Positions 1 to 6,800 of a stretch of DNA of 9,714 nt are shown here, one piece after another. Within the stretch, counting starts at the first letter, position 1. Each line of letters opens with the position of its first letter. This DNA is from Christensenella sp. UBA5394. GTDB taxonomy: Bacteria; Bacillota; Clostridia; Christensenellales; CAG-138. The stretch lies in NCBI GenBank assembly GCA_002409725.1, contig DHOI01000109.1, positions 1-9,714 on the forward strand. The letters run 5' to 3'. A program made the translations under genes and the position numbers. The notes below the pieces were generated by a model, which had not been told where the DNA came from, made no database searches, and saw nothing but the letters and a program-made list of their open reading frames with translations.

Positions 1-886
1 GGTTGTTGGTATCCAGCGTGCCCAGGCGACGGCTCACGCTGCTGAAGGCCCCCCGTATCTCCCCAGGCAGGCCGCTTGCTCCCTGGGCCACCCCCACCAC
101 GCTGGAATGTATGATAGTGCCCTCCTTCACCGAGAGCAGGGAGCCGGTATCCGCATCCGTGATAGGGTGACCCAGCGCACCATAGCGCATGCTTGTCATG
201 GAGTAAAAGCTTAGGGTACCGATGCCCGCCGTGCTGTCCCGCACCCACATACCCATTTTATATACGCCATCCACCGAATCCGCTACGGGCCGTAAGGTGG
301 CGTCAAGGTGCTGGCCGTCCCGCGCAAGCGTCAGATCGATATCCCCCTCTGTTTCGTTGCATAGCGTTACCAGGTGTGCGGCGTCCTTCACCTCTTCGCC
401 CTCGATGGCCAAGATCACATCCCCCACCTTGACGCCCGCGGCCTGCGCCGGGCAGACCTTTTCTCCGGCTTCGTTTTCAAAGCTGCCAAAGCCTACCACC
501 AGCGCTCCCTTAGTATAGAGCGTGACCCCTACGGACTGCCCGCCTGGCATCACCCATATTTGATCTTCTGCATGGAAGCTTACCCGCTTGACGGGGATCA
601 GGCCGAACAGATCTACACGAACGGAATAGCCCGCCTTCCGCCCGCTGGCACCTTCATCCAGGCTTTCCGCCAGGTTTTGCGAAACGGCCTGCCCTTCCTC
701 CCCATCATAGCGCAGGCTAAAGGGCGCGCCGATGGAGGCAAGCAAGGCTTCACTCTCCGAATCGAGATAGGCAGCCTTGGGCAAGGAGCGGATAAGCCGC
801 ATCTGCGCCCCGTAGTTGAAGCTAAGGAGCAGCAGGCAAAGGATAAGGCCTAGGCAGCGAAGTAGGCTCGCGCCGCGTTTCATCAT
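1..886 (-). CDS. spoIVB: SpoIVB, sporulation signalling serine protease (S55 family), C-terminus cut by window edge
   Basis: SpoIVB is made in the forespore and crosses into the intermembrane space, where it cleaves SpoIVFA and so releases processing of pro-sigma-K in the mother cell (family knowledge). Visible here are 295 residues. A hydrophobic N-terminal signal/anchor segment (about residues 7-22, leucine-rich) is followed by the SpoIVB hallmark PGGQSVGVTLYTKGALVVG (residues 114-132), a PDZ domain (about 120-200) and the start of the S55 peptidase domain (VRDSTAGIGTLSFY, then YGALGH). The His of GALGH is residue 240 and corresponds to the catalytic His236 of the B. subtilis protein. The catalytic Ser lies beyond the window edge. 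The start is ATGATG; an SD GAGGTGA (892-898) sits 5 nt before the first ATG and 8 nt before the second (start 883), so either could be used. It is separated from recN by a terminator and appears to have its own forespore-type promoter. Identity is certain; completeness cannot be judged. Confidence 0.96.
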   Translation of the reverse strand, partial: MMKRGASLLRCLGLILCLLLLSFNYGAQMRLIRSLPKAAYLDSESEALLASIGAPFSLRYDGEEGQAVSQNLAESLDEGASGRKAGYSVRVDLFGLIPVKRVSFHAEDQIWVMPGGQSVGVTLYTKGALVVGFGSFENEAGEKVCPAQAAGVKVGDVILAIEGEEVKDAAHLVTLCNETEGDIDLTLARDGQHLDATLRPVADSVDGVYKMGMWVRDSTAGIGTLSFYSMTSMRYGALGHPITDADTGSLLSVKEGTIIHSSVVGVAQGASGLPGEIRGAFSSVSRRLGTLDTNN

Positions 887-900
887 GAAATTCACCTCAA

Positions 901-939
901 AACAAATAAAAACACTACGGCCATTTGTACCGTAGTGTT
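901..939 (-). terminator. Intrinsic terminator after recN
   Basis: On the minus strand a perfect 10-bp stem (AACACTACGG at 939-930 pairing with CCGTAGTGTT at 920-911) encloses a 9-nt loop (929-921). It is followed directly by a T-rich tract running TTTTTATTTGTTTT. This is a textbook Rho-independent terminator about 50 bp after the recN stop codon. There is no T-run on the other side, so it works in the minus direction only. Its T-tract abuts the spoIVB ribosome binding site, so it separates the nadK-argR-recN unit from spoIVB. Confidence 0.9.
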
Positions 940-968
940 ATATTCGGCGCGGGGTCGGCGGGCTATAC
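939..968 (-). promoter_or_regulatory. Putative sigma-F/sigma-G promoter for spoIVB
   Basis: On the minus strand GTATA (968-964) fits the -35 of the forespore sigma factors. Eighteen bases later comes GAATATA (945-939), a partial match to the sigma-G -10 (CATnnTA). Read with 15-nt spacing, GCCGAATATA also partly fits the sigma-F -10. spoIVB is under sigma-F/sigma-G control in B. subtilis, so a promoter of this class is expected here. The predicted start, about 931-934, lies inside the first arm of the recN terminator. The -10 is not perfect, so this remains a prediction. Confidence 0.5.
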
Positions 969-990
969 TGACATTTCAAGGCAAAGTTTT

Positions 991-2685
991 TTATTGCCCC
1001 CGGCGAGTGGCTTTGACTGCCTCATAGCCGTTGATCAGCTCTTTAGCATGTTCGAGAGCCGCGCTGGATTGCGCGGCGCCGCTCATCATGGCGGCGATCT
1101 GCTCATAGCGCTCCGCCTTGGAGAGTAGCCGTACAGAGGTAGTGGTCTTACCCTTTTCTTCCGTTTTTTCGACCAGATAATGCGCGTCAGCCAGGGCGGC
1201 GATCTGCGGCAGGTGGGTCACGCAGAGCACCTGGTGCGAATCGGAGATTCGTACCATCTTATCCCCCACCACGGCAGCCACTCGGCCGCTGATGCCGGTG
1301 TCGATCTCGTCGAAGATCAGGGTGGGGATGGCGTCCCCCTGGGCAAAGATGGCCTTCATGGCCAGCATGATGCGGCTCATTTCACCGCCGGAAGCTACTT
1401 TTTCCAGCGGCTTTAAGGGTTCGCCCGCATTGGCGCTGAGCATAAACTCCGCCCGCTCGGCTCCCAGGGGGGAAATAGACTCTTCGCTTTGGAACTGCAC
1501 GGAGAAATCAGCGTGGCTAAAGCCCAGTTCCGAAAGCTCCTGGCGCATACCTTCTTCCAGCCGCTTGGCTGTGGCTTCCCGGGCCTGGGTGAGACGGGCG
1601 GCGCAGGCCGCATATTCCGCCTGTGCTTGCGCAAGCTCCCCGTGGAGCTGCGCCCGGCGCTCCGCGGCGCCTTCGAGGGCCGCGAGGCGTTCCGCTGCCT
1701 TTTGCCTGTAGGCCAGGATGGCGGCATAGTCCGCGCCGTATTTGCGTTTAAGGCCGCGGTATAGCTCCAGCCGTTCTTCAATGGCATCGATTCGCCGGGG
1801 GTCGTATTCAAAGCCCGCGCGCAAATCGCGCAGGGTGAAGCCAATATCCTCTAAGGTATAATAGGTTTCCTCCAGCCGCTTCGCCAGGGCAGCGTAATCC
1901 TCTGATAAAGGGCCGATGCCCTGCATCAGCCGCAGGGCCCCGCCCAGCAGGGAAAGGGCCGCATCCTCGCCCGAAAGGGCCTCACCGCTTTGGGAAAGGG
2001 CCTCGAGAATATGCTCGGCGTTGTGCAAGAGGGTGCGCTCCGCCAAGAGCGCCTCTTCCTCCCCCTCCTTGAGGCCGGAGCGCTCGATCTCTGCGATTTG
2101 GTAGCGCAATACGTCCATTTCGCGCGCCCGCTCATCCTCGGAGCCAAAGCCCCCCAAAAGCTCGCTTTGCAGGGCCCTGCAGCGCCGCGCGGCTTCGCCT
2201 GTAGCCTGCCGCGCATTCGATACGGCCTCGCTGCCGAAGGCATCGAGGTATTCCATGTGCCGGGCCTTGGAAAGCAGGGATTGATGCTCATGCTGGCCGT
2301 GCACATCTACCAAATGATCGGTGATGGATTTAAGCACGGAAAGGGTGATCAAAGCGCCATTGGCGCGGCAAACGTTCTTGCCGGCTGCCGAAAGCTCGCG
2401 GGAAAGCAGCAGCTCCCCATCCTCGCATGCTAGGCCCTGCTCCTCCAAAATAGAGGCAAGGCCAGGCTGGTCGCCGATATCGAAAATGGCGTCCACCCGG
2501 GCTTTATCCGCCCCGTGCTTGATCAGCTCGCGGCTGCCTCGCTCCCCCAGCACCAGGTTTACCGAGTCGATAACGATGGATTTGCCCGCGCCAGTCTCGC
2601 CCGTGAGAACATTGAAGCCCGCTGAAAAGCTAATATCCAGCTCCTCGATCAGGGCAACGTTTTTGACAAAAAGCCTTTGCAGCAT
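991..2685 (-). CDS. recN: RecN, SMC-like DNA repair ATPase
   Basis: RecN is a cytoplasmic SMC-family ATPase recruited early to DNA double-strand breaks and acting in recombinational repair. The 564-residue length is normal for the family. The N-terminal half of the ATPase head carries the Walker A motif GETGAGKS (residues 29-36), followed by the RecN-typical VDVHGQHEHQSLL segment. The middle (about 150-400) is rich in Ala, Glu, Leu and Arg and looks like the coiled-coil arms. The C-terminal head has the ABC signature KVASGGEMSR (from residue 429), Walker B LIFDEIDTG (from 457) and the switch region CVTHLPQIA. The ATG start lies 17 bp after argR, and the SD-like AGAGGG overlaps the argR stop codon, with rather long spacing (about 13 nt). 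It is the last gene before the terminator at 901-939. No LexA box is visible in front of it, so expression probably comes from the nadK promoter. Confidence 0.97.
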   Translation of the reverse strand: MLQRLFVKNVALIEELDISFSAGFNVLTGETGAGKSIVIDSVNLVLGERGSRELIKHGADKARVDAIFDIGDQPGLASILEEQGLACEDGELLLSRELSAAGKNVCRANGALITLSVLKSITDHLVDVHGQHEHQSLLSKARHMEYLDAFGSEAVSNARQATGEAARRCRALQSELLGGFGSEDERAREMDVLRYQIAEIERSGLKEGEEEALLAERTLLHNAEHILEALSQSGEALSGEDAALSLLGGALRLMQGIGPLSEDYAALAKRLEETYYTLEDIGFTLRDLRAGFEYDPRRIDAIEERLELYRGLKRKYGADYAAILAYRQKAAERLAALEGAAERRAQLHGELAQAQAEYAACAARLTQAREATAKRLEEGMRQELSELGFSHADFSVQFQSEESISPLGAERAEFMLSANAGEPLKPLEKVASGGEMSRIMLAMKAIFAQGDAIPTLIFDEIDTGISGRVAAVVGDKMVRISDSHQVLCVTHLPQIAALADAHYLVEKTEEKGKTTTSVRLLSKAERYEQIAAMMSGAAQSSAALEHAKELINGYEAVKATRRGQ

Positions 2686-2702
2686 AGATCGATTGATTCC
2701 CT

Positions 2703-3155
2703 CTATACCCGTAGGATGGTTTGGAAGCGGCGGATCAAATCGTTTGCGTCCTCTCCCTCTTTTACGGCGATGAAAATGGTGTTGTCCCCGGCTAGGGTAC
2801 CTGCGATTTCCTCCCAGCGGAGGTTATCGATGGCCTCGGCGGCGGCCCCGGCCGTGCCGGAGATGGTGCGGATGATGAGCAGGTTGCCCGTAGCCAGCAT
2901 GGAGATGACCGAATGGGCGAAGATGCTGATAAAGCGATCCTTAAGCCCGGCCTCGGCCTTATCCACCGTGGCGTACTTGTAACCCCCGTCCTCCGCGAGC
3001 ACCTTGATGAGCCGCAGCTCCTTGATATCCCGGGATACGGTGGCCTGGGTCACGTTCATGCCCTGCTCCCGCAGCCGGGAAGCCAGCTCCTCCTGGGTAT
3101 CGATGTTGTAGCGCTCGATAATGTCCAAAATGACAGCGTGCCGTGCAGACTTCAC
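2703..3155 (-). CDS. argR: Arginine repressor ArgR/AhrC
   Basis: ArgR is an arginine-responsive hexameric DNA-binding regulator of arginine synthesis and catabolism genes. I place the start at GTG 3155, giving 150 residues, the usual family length. The protein then begins (V/M)KSARHAVILDII, as ArgR proteins do, and a strong SD GGAGGT (3165-3170) sits 9 nt upstream. The in-frame ATG at 3185 would put this SD inside the coding sequence and add ten residues with no counterpart in the family. Visible parts are the N-terminal winged helix with recognition segment TQATVSRDIKEL (residues 36-47), and the C-terminal oligomerisation/arginine-binding domain with GTAGAAAEAID (100-110) and GTLAGDNTIFI (119-129). 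It lies 54 bp after nadK and 17 bp before recN, a placement common in Firmicutes. In this family it can act as repressor or activator; its targets are not seen here, apart from a weak operator-like site at 4042-4059. Confidence 0.96.
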   Translation of the reverse strand: MKSARHAVILDIIERYNIDTQEELASRLREQGMNVTQATVSRDIKELRLIKVLAEDGGYKYATVDKAEAGLKDRFISIFAHSVISMLATGNLLIIRTISGTAGAAAEAIDNLRWEEIAGTLAGDNTIFIAVKEGEDANDLIRRFQTILRV

Positions 3156-3209
3156 GTGATCGAGACCTCCCATTCGAAAAATCAAAAAGCTTGGGGCAAA
3201 AGCTGCGGG

Positions 3210-4028
3210 TCAGGAAAGCTTGGTGCGGATCAGCTCGTAGATATTTTGCTGCCCAAACTGAATGAACTTAGCGCTGTTTTGGCTACGGGTAAGGGTGATA
3301 ACATCCTTTTCGCTGATATCCCGGGTAAGGATGCCGTCTATGGCCAAATAGCCGTCGCTATGCATGCTCAGACGGATGTCCGCATCCGCCTGGGCCACGA
3401 TGGGCCGAAAGCAGAGCGTGTGCGGGCAGATAGGCGTTACGATGGCCACATCCAGACCCTGGGCCACCACGGGCCCGCCCGCGGAAATGGAATAGCCGGT
3501 CGCCCCATTGGGTGTGCTGACGATCAGGCCGTCGCAAAAAACGCTGCCCGCATCGACGCCATTGATCGAGACATGGATATCCGCCACGCCGGAAAAGCGC
3601 TTTTTGTACAGGATGGCGTCGTTTATGCAATCGTGCGTCTCCCCGCCGTTCACGGCGCAGGAGAGTAGCATGCGTGCATCTACCAGATAGTCCCCCTCTG
3701 CCAGCCGCCGGAGCGCCAGGGGCGCTTCTTGGGAATTCACAGCGCTCATAAAGCCCACCCGGCCAAAGTTTACGCCCAGTACGGGCACATCGAGGGGTAC
3801 GGCAATGGTGGCGGCCCGCAGGATGGTGCCGTCGCCTCCCAGGGCTATGATGGCCTCGGGCGGCGCTTCTTCGAAAGAAGGAAAAGCCGAATATTCGGGC
3901 AGGCAGCGGCGGATGGAAGCATCCAGCGCGCAGGAAAAAGACACGGCCATCGCGGCGTCTATTATGCTCTGCACAGCGGAAAGGGCGCTGGGATTAGTGG
4001 GGTTCGCAAAAATGCCAATATGACGCAT
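3210..4028 (-). CDS. nadK: NAD kinase
   Basis: NAD kinase phosphorylates NAD+ with ATP (or polyphosphate in some bacteria) to make NADP+, and is cytoplasmic. At 272 residues the length is normal. Visible motifs are the catalytic GGDGT (residues 64-68, Asp66), NFGRVGF (87-93), the NAD-binding ND pair (136-137, where many homologues have NE), DGLIVSTPNGATGYS (166-180) and SAGGP (182-186). The usual TPTGSTAY motif reads TPNGATGY here, a modest variation. The ATG start has SD AGGTGA 5 nt upstream. It is the first gene downstream of the sigma-A promoter at 4057-4085, and is followed by argR. The fold and motifs leave little doubt, although diacylglycerol-kinase-like relatives also carry GGDGT. Confidence 0.96.
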   Translation of the reverse strand: MRHIGIFANPTNPSALSAVQSIIDAAMAVSFSCALDASIRRCLPEYSAFPSFEEAPPEAIIALGGDGTILRAATIAVPLDVPVLGVNFGRVGFMSAVNSQEAPLALRRLAEGDYLVDARMLLSCAVNGGETHDCINDAILYKKRFSGVADIHVSINGVDAGSVFCDGLIVSTPNGATGYSISAGGPVVAQGLDVAIVTPICPHTLCFRPIVAQADADIRLSMHSDGYLAIDGILTRDISEKDVITLTRSQNSAKFIQFGQQNIYELIRTKLS

Positions 4029-4056
4029 GAATTCACCTGATGATCTTTATTTATTC

Positions 4057-4085
4057 ATTATATGCATATATATCGCTTTTTTCAA
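4057..4085 (-). promoter_or_regulatory. Sigma-A promoter for nadK-argR-recN
   Basis: On the minus strand TTGAAA (4085-4080) is followed after exactly 17 nt by TATAAT (4062-4057). That is 5/6 and 6/6 matches to the housekeeping consensus, with a TG just upstream of the -10. The region is strongly AT-rich in an otherwise GC-rich window and lies in the 91-bp gap between tlyA and nadK. The predicted start is near 4050, leaving a short leader of about 20 nt. A 12-bp perfect palindrome TATATGCATATA (4059-4070) straddles the spacer and -10. No convincing terminator for tlyA is seen in this gap, so read-through from the upstream operon is also possible. Confidence 0.8.
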
Positions 4086-4119
4086 GCTTATTTCGGGAAA
4101 AATACAGAATGATTATACA

Positions 4120-4932
4120 TCAATCCAGAGCTTTATGGGCCTCGGCTACTACGTGCTGTATGTGGGCGGCCACCTCGTCCCACTCCATGGCGGCTGGGGC
4201 CGCTTTTTGCAGAATCAGCAAAAATTCGATATTGCCCTTGGGGCCGGTGATAGGCGAATAATCCACGGCCTTGATATTAAAGCCGATCTCCATCGCGGCA
4301 CGCGCAGATTCGCGTAGCACGGATACATGGGTATCCTGATCGCGTACAACGCCGTTCTTGCCTACCTTATCCCGCCCGGCCTCGAATTGCGGCTTGACCA
4401 GCGAAACGGCCAGCGCACCCTCGCGCAGGCAGGCGTAGAGGGCGGGCAGAATCAGCCGGATGGAGATAAAGCTCACGTCCATGCCGGCAAAATCCAATGG
4501 CTGGCTAAACCAGCCCGGCTCCATAGCCCGGGCATTGCGGCGCTCCATCACGCATACGCGTTCATCGTTGCGCAGCCGCCAATCCAACTGGCCATAGCCC
4601 ACATCAATGGCATATACGTAGCTTGCGCCGTTTTGCAGCATGCAATCCGTGAAGCCGCCTGTGGATGCGCCTACATCCGCAGCCACGACCCCTGCGAGGG
4701 GGATATCATAGGCCCTTATGGCCTTATCCAGCTTGAGGCCGCCCCGGCTCACGAAGGGGATGGGGTTCTCCTTGACGGTTACTTTTTGCTCCGGCCCCAG
4801 GGCCTGTCCGGCTTTCTCCACTCTTTGCCCATCCGCAAAAACCACACCGGCCAAAATGAGCGAACGGGCTTTCTCCCGGCTCTCCGCTAGGCCGAGCTCT
4901 ACCAGATACGTATCCGCACGGGGGCCCTTCAT
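4120..4932 (-). CDS. tlyA: TlyA-family S4-domain rRNA 2'-O-methyltransferase (hemolysin-A-like)
   Basis: TlyA proteins are SAM-dependent 2'-O-methyltransferases; the mycobacterial enzyme modifies 16S and 23S rRNA and affects capreomycin sensitivity. The name 'hemolysin' is historical. From ATG 4932 the protein has 270 residues, typical of the family, and starts MKGPRADTYLVELGLAESRE, the usual S4 RNA-binding opening (about 1-60). The Rossmann-like methyltransferase domain follows, with SAM motif DVGASTGGFT (86-95), AIDVGYGQLDWRLR (108-121), MDVSFIS (151-157), the catalytic-region LVKPQFEAG (178-186) and GPKGN (230-234). The longer reading from 4992 adds 20 residues outside the family alignment and is rejected. 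The start overlaps the dxs stop (ATGA), and SD AAGGAGG (4943-4949) lies 10 nt upstream inside the dxs 3' end, so translation is probably coupled to dxs. The exact rRNA target in this organism is not known from sequence. Confidence 0.94.
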   Translation of the reverse strand: MKGPRADTYLVELGLAESREKARSLILAGVVFADGQRVEKAGQALGPEQKVTVKENPIPFVSRGGLKLDKAIRAYDIPLAGVVAADVGASTGGFTDCMLQNGASYVYAIDVGYGQLDWRLRNDERVCVMERRNARAMEPGWFSQPLDFAGMDVSFISIRLILPALYACLREGALAVSLVKPQFEAGRDKVGKNGVVRDQDTHVSVLRESARAAMEIGFNIKAVDYSPITGPKGNIEFLLILQKAAPAAMEWDEVAAHIQHVVAEAHKALD

Positions 4933-6782
4933 AACGCCTCGCCCTCCTTTTCCAGCAAGATTTTTCGCAGGGAAGCGGCGTCCAGACCGCACATCTCATA
5001 TTGCCGTGCAACCTTGGCATGTGGCACGGGCATATCGCCCACGCCCAGGCGTATCACCTCCGAGCCGCTGCCCGCAAGCGCCTCGCAGACCCTGCTGCCC
5101 AGGCCTCCCTCTTTGACACCATCCTCGATTGTGACGACGCAGCGGCACTTTGCGCACAACGCATCCAGCATCGTTTCATCCAGCGGGCGGATGCAGCGGG
5201 CATTTACCAGGCCCACATCCAGGCCCTCTGCCGCTTCCAGCGCGGTCTGCACCATGCGGCCCACAGCCACCACCGTGAGGGGCCGGATAGGCCGTAAAAC
5301 AGCCCATTTGCCACGCTCTACCGGTGCTTCCGTAAGCGCGTCCATCAGTGCGCCCCTTGGGTAGCGTACGGCTGCAGGCCGCCCGGAAGCGATGGCCAGC
5401 TTGAGGGTATCCGCCAGTTCCGCCATGGTGGCCGGGGCATAGATATCCACGCCGGGGATGCTTTGCAGGTAAGCCAGATCGTAAACACCCTGGTGGGTTT
5501 CCCCATCCTCGCCCACCAGCCCCGCCCGATCAACCGCAAAAACAACGGGCAGTCCCTGCAGGGCGACATCATGCAGCACCTGGTCATAGGCCCGCTGCAA
5601 AAAGGTGGAATATACGGCCACCACCGGCCGCATACCGCCTGCGGCCAGACCAGCGGCCATGGTCACGGCGTGCTGCTCGGCAATGCCCACATCGAAAAAG
5701 CGCGCCGGATATTGGAGCGAAAACTCCCGCAGCCCGGTACCCTCGGTCATAGCGGCCGTGATGGCCACTATCTTGGGATCGTCCTCGGCCAGGTCGCACA
5801 AAACCATGCCCAGCACATCGGAATTCGTACAGGAGGAACCGCACTTGGCGTAGCCCGTGCTGGGGTCGAACGCGCTCACGCCGTGGAATTTATCCGGGCT
5901 GGATTCGGCAAAGCCATAGCCCTTGCCCTTTTGTGTTACAGCATGGATCAGCACGGGGCCATCCAGCTGCTTGGCGTTTTCCAACACGTGGATCAGGGCG
6001 TTTAGGTCGTGCCCGTCGATGGGCCCGAGATAGGTGAAGCCAAGCTCTTCGAACCATACGTTGGGGAGCAGGAAGTATTTGACGCGCGCCTTGAGGCGGG
6101 AAATACGGCTGTATACCCGGCGGCCGATGCGTGGGATGTGCTCCACCAGGTGCACGGCGCCGCGCTTGATATCATTATAGCGCTTGCTGGCGCGGATATC
6201 GCTCAAATGCCTGGTCATGGCCCCCACGTTGCGGGCGATGGACATGCCGTTGTCGTTGAGCAGCACGATCAGGGGCAGGCCGCTCTGGCCCGCGTCGTTG
6301 ATGGCTTCAAAGGCCATGCCGCCGGTCAGTGCACCGTCGCCGATCAGGGCCACTGCATGGTGCGTTGTATCCCCCTTTAGGCGCATGGCCCTTAAGAGGC
6401 CCAGCGTGGCGGAAATCGAGGTGCTGGAGTGGCCGGTATTAAAGGCGTCGTGGGCGCTTTCCGCCCGCTTGGGGAAGCCGGATGCGCCGCCCTCCTGGCG
6501 CAGGGAGCGCAGCGCCTCTTTCCTGCCCGTGAGCAGCTTGTGCACATAGCATTGATGGCCCACATCGAACACCAGCTTATCCGCCGGGGAGTCGAACACC
6601 CTGTGCAGGGCCATGGTCAATTCCACAGCCCCCAAGTTGGAAGCCAGGTGCCCGCCGGTTTTGGATACCGTATCTACCAGATAAAGGCGTATCTCCTGCG
6701 CCAGTTCTTCAAGCTGTTCGCGGGGGATACGCTTATAATCTTCTAAGGTATGAATGCTGTCAAGCAGCCGCGTCTCCTGCAT
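4929..6782 (-). CDS. dxs: 1-deoxy-D-xylulose-5-phosphate synthase
   Basis: DXS condenses pyruvate and glyceraldehyde 3-phosphate to 1-deoxy-D-xylulose 5-phosphate, the first step of the MEP route to isoprenoids, and also feeds thiamine and pyridoxal synthesis. The enzyme needs thiamine diphosphate and Mg2+. The 617 residues are full length. Key parts are the active-site His45 in KTGGHLASNLG, VFDVGHQCYVHKLLTGR (71-87), the thiamine-diphosphate motif GDGALTGG (148-155) continuing to NDNGMS (176-181), DKFHG with His300, catalytic Glu369 in GIAEQHAV, GEDGETHQG (Asp426) and VRYPRG (Arg473) in the transketolase C-terminal part. All catalytic positions known from E. coli DXS have counterparts. The ATG start is 18 bp after ispA with an AAGGA/AAGGG SD; the stop overlaps tlyA by 4 nt. 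Sitting next to ispA, it pairs the entry step with prenyl-chain elongation. Confidence 0.97.
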   Translation of the reverse strand: MQETRLLDSIHTLEDYKRIPREQLEELAQEIRLYLVDTVSKTGGHLASNLGAVELTMALHRVFDSPADKLVFDVGHQCYVHKLLTGRKEALRSLRQEGGASGFPKRAESAHDAFNTGHSSTSISATLGLLRAMRLKGDTTHHAVALIGDGALTGGMAFEAINDAGQSGLPLIVLLNDNGMSIARNVGAMTRHLSDIRASKRYNDIKRGAVHLVEHIPRIGRRVYSRISRLKARVKYFLLPNVWFEELGFTYLGPIDGHDLNALIHVLENAKQLDGPVLIHAVTQKGKGYGFAESSPDKFHGVSAFDPSTGYAKCGSSCTNSDVLGMVLCDLAEDDPKIVAITAAMTEGTGLREFSLQYPARFFDVGIAEQHAVTMAAGLAAGGMRPVVAVYSTFLQRAYDQVLHDVALQGLPVVFAVDRAGLVGEDGETHQGVYDLAYLQSIPGVDIYAPATMAELADTLKLAIASGRPAAVRYPRGALMDALTEAPVERGKWAVLRPIRPLTVVAVGRMVQTALEAAEGLDVGLVNARCIRPLDETMLDALCAKCRCVVTIEDGVKEGGLGSRVCEALAGSGSEVIRLGVGDMPVPHAKVARQYEMCGLDAASLRKILLEKEGEAL

Positions 6783-6800
6783 GAATCCCTTGTCCTTTTT

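Noticed and set aside
374..853. 159-residue plus-strand open frame opposite spoIVB
   Set aside because: It is antisense to a clearly recognised gene, has no recognisable domain, and such shadow frames are expected in GC-rich DNA.
2913..3668. 251-residue plus-strand open frame across argR and nadK
   Set aside because: It runs antisense through two well-identified genes and their gap, with no recognisable family features.
4071..4105. Possible hairpin after tlyA (TTTTTC with GAAAAA on the minus strand)
   Set aside because: The arms are almost pure A/T with a 13-nt loop and no G/C-rich stem; it cannot be supported as a terminator and overlaps the promoter.
4327..4890. 187-residue plus-strand open frame opposite tlyA
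   Set aside because: A codon-position shadow of tlyA; no recognisable motif or plausible gene context on this strand.
4933..4992. Longer N-terminus for TlyA from an ATG at 4992
   Set aside because: The extra 20 residues lie in the dxs 3' end, are outside the family pattern, and the strong SD points to ATG 4932.
5463..6005. 180-residue plus-strand open frame opposite dxs
   Set aside because: A shadow of dxs; composition is His/Gly/Gln-rich, as expected from antisense of GC-rich coding DNA.
6050..6064. LexA-box-like CGAACCATACGTTGG
   Set aside because: It lies within dxs, the half-site spacing is off by one base, and no SOS gene start is nearby.
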